64,000 nt of DNA from Cotesia glomerata (lineage: Eukaryota > Arthropoda > Insecta > Hymenoptera > Braconidae), in contig NC_058165.1 in the NCBI RefSeq assembly GCF_020080835.1, positions 15,927,915 to 15,991,914 of the forward strand. The letters run 5' to 3'. Numbering within the stretch: position 1 is the stretch's first letter; the number at the start of each line of letters is the position of its first letter. A program made the position numbers and the translations under genes. The notes beneath the pieces were generated by a model, which searched no databases, was not told where the DNA came from, and saw only the letters and a program-made list of their open reading frames with translations. Positions 63,546 to 64,000 of the stretch are shown piece by piece.

Positions 63546-64000
63546 GTTTTTAGAAGCTATATTTTGGAAATTAAGATTTTTTATTGTCAACACTCACTCC
63601 CGCGATCCTCATTGGAGGTGATTCGTTGTAAAATCCGCTCTTAGATCATTTCTATATCACATATAGAAGACTCCTACTCAATTTAGAGCATGTAGGAGCT
63701 ATATTTTAAAAACTAAAATTTTTATTTGTTAACACCCACTCCTCAATCCATATTTGGAGTAAGTTGTCATAAAATCCACTCTTAGATAATTTCTACCACA
63801 CATATAGCAGATTTTTACCAAATTTGGAACCTATAAGAGCTATAGCTTGGAAATTGAAAATTTTCATTGTTAACACCCACCCCCGCAATTCATATTTGGA
63901 GTAAGTTGTCATAAAATCCACTCTTAGATCATTTCTACCACACATATAGCAGATTCTTATCAAGTTTGAAGTTTATGGGAGCTATAGCTTGGAAATTAAA
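63546..64000. repeat. Minisatellite with a unit of about 143 bp
   Basis: Three units and the start of a fourth: GAGCTATAGCTTGGAAATT or variants recur at about 63551, 63695, 63837 and 63979. Each unit also contains TTGTCATAAAATCCACTCTT and ATATAGCAGATTC. An earlier partial unit lies just before the insertion (about 62040-62121). The array continues past the window end. Confidence 0.8.

Larger units (their letters stand above)
61672..64000 (-). mobile_element. Helitron 3' end region (second element, incomplete in window)
   Basis: On the minus strand the sequence ends CGCCCAGCGGAGCGGGCG, GGTAACAC, CTAG and then a T. This is a GC-rich hairpin (61684-61701) about 8 bp before a CTRR terminus (61675-61672), the Helitron 3' signature. 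No Helitron gene is seen up to the window edge, so it is probably non-autonomous. It cuts a MITE at 61455-61671. The inner boundary and 5' end are unknown. Confidence 0.6.

Noticed and set aside
63546..64000. CRISPR-like array
   Set aside because: Units of about 143 bp are adjacent with no unique spacers; it is a minisatellite in eukaryotic DNA.

Overview
This window looks like nuclear DNA of an insect, most likely a hymenopteran. It is very AT-rich, host genes carry introns, and most of the sequence is transposable-element DNA: Helitron, DDE elements with terminal inverted repeats (TIRs), non-LTR fragments, a tRNA-derived SINE and a solo LTR. The assignment to Hymenoptera is inference. No rRNA, intact tRNA, CRISPR array or bacterial-type operon was seen.

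One host gene is convincing: a minus-strand SNF2-family ATPase of the transcription termination factor 2 / lodestar type (4798-9536, five exons, 864 codons). A GC-richer upstream block (about 9720-10060) is probably its promoter and may be bidirectional. Three further traces of host genes are weaker: a possible plus-strand start exon (19534-19676), a possible pair of last exons of a minus-strand gene (25199-25387 and about 28212-28490), and a GC-richer block at 51823-52003.

Layout. 1-4.3 kb: a TIR element (115-1495) and a 2.5-kb foldback element with TA target duplications (1745-4241). 4.65-10.1 kb: the TTF2 gene and its promoter, with small MITEs in its introns. 10.5-16.9 kb: a 6.3-kb DNA transposon with about 560-bp TIRs and a perfect 8-bp duplication. 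It encodes a DDE-type transposase joined to a Ulp1 (C48) protease and a PHD-type zinc finger, and is broken by two frameshifts and two later insertions. 17-32 kb: intergenic or intronic DNA with a LINE tail, a second copy of the microsatellite element, a SINE and a solo LTR inside a foldback element. 32.7-43.8 kb: a nest of at least four levels with a decayed 5.8-kb Helitron at its centre. 44-49.6 kb: mostly featureless, with one LINE tail. 49.6-51.2 kb: a 5'-truncated LINE with perfect target duplication. 53.2-57.2 kb: a hAT-type element (8-bp duplication) enclosing a dead Tigger/pogo transposon. 57-64 kb: small repeats, two TA-flanked TIR elements and the 3' end of a second Helitron with a minisatellite running off the window.

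Besides TTF2, the most unusual content is the transposase-Ulp1-PHD transposon, the Russian-doll nest around the Helitron, and a near-palindromic repeat of about 95 bp found at eight or more places. All transposon genes seen are disrupted or truncated, so no element here looks autonomous.
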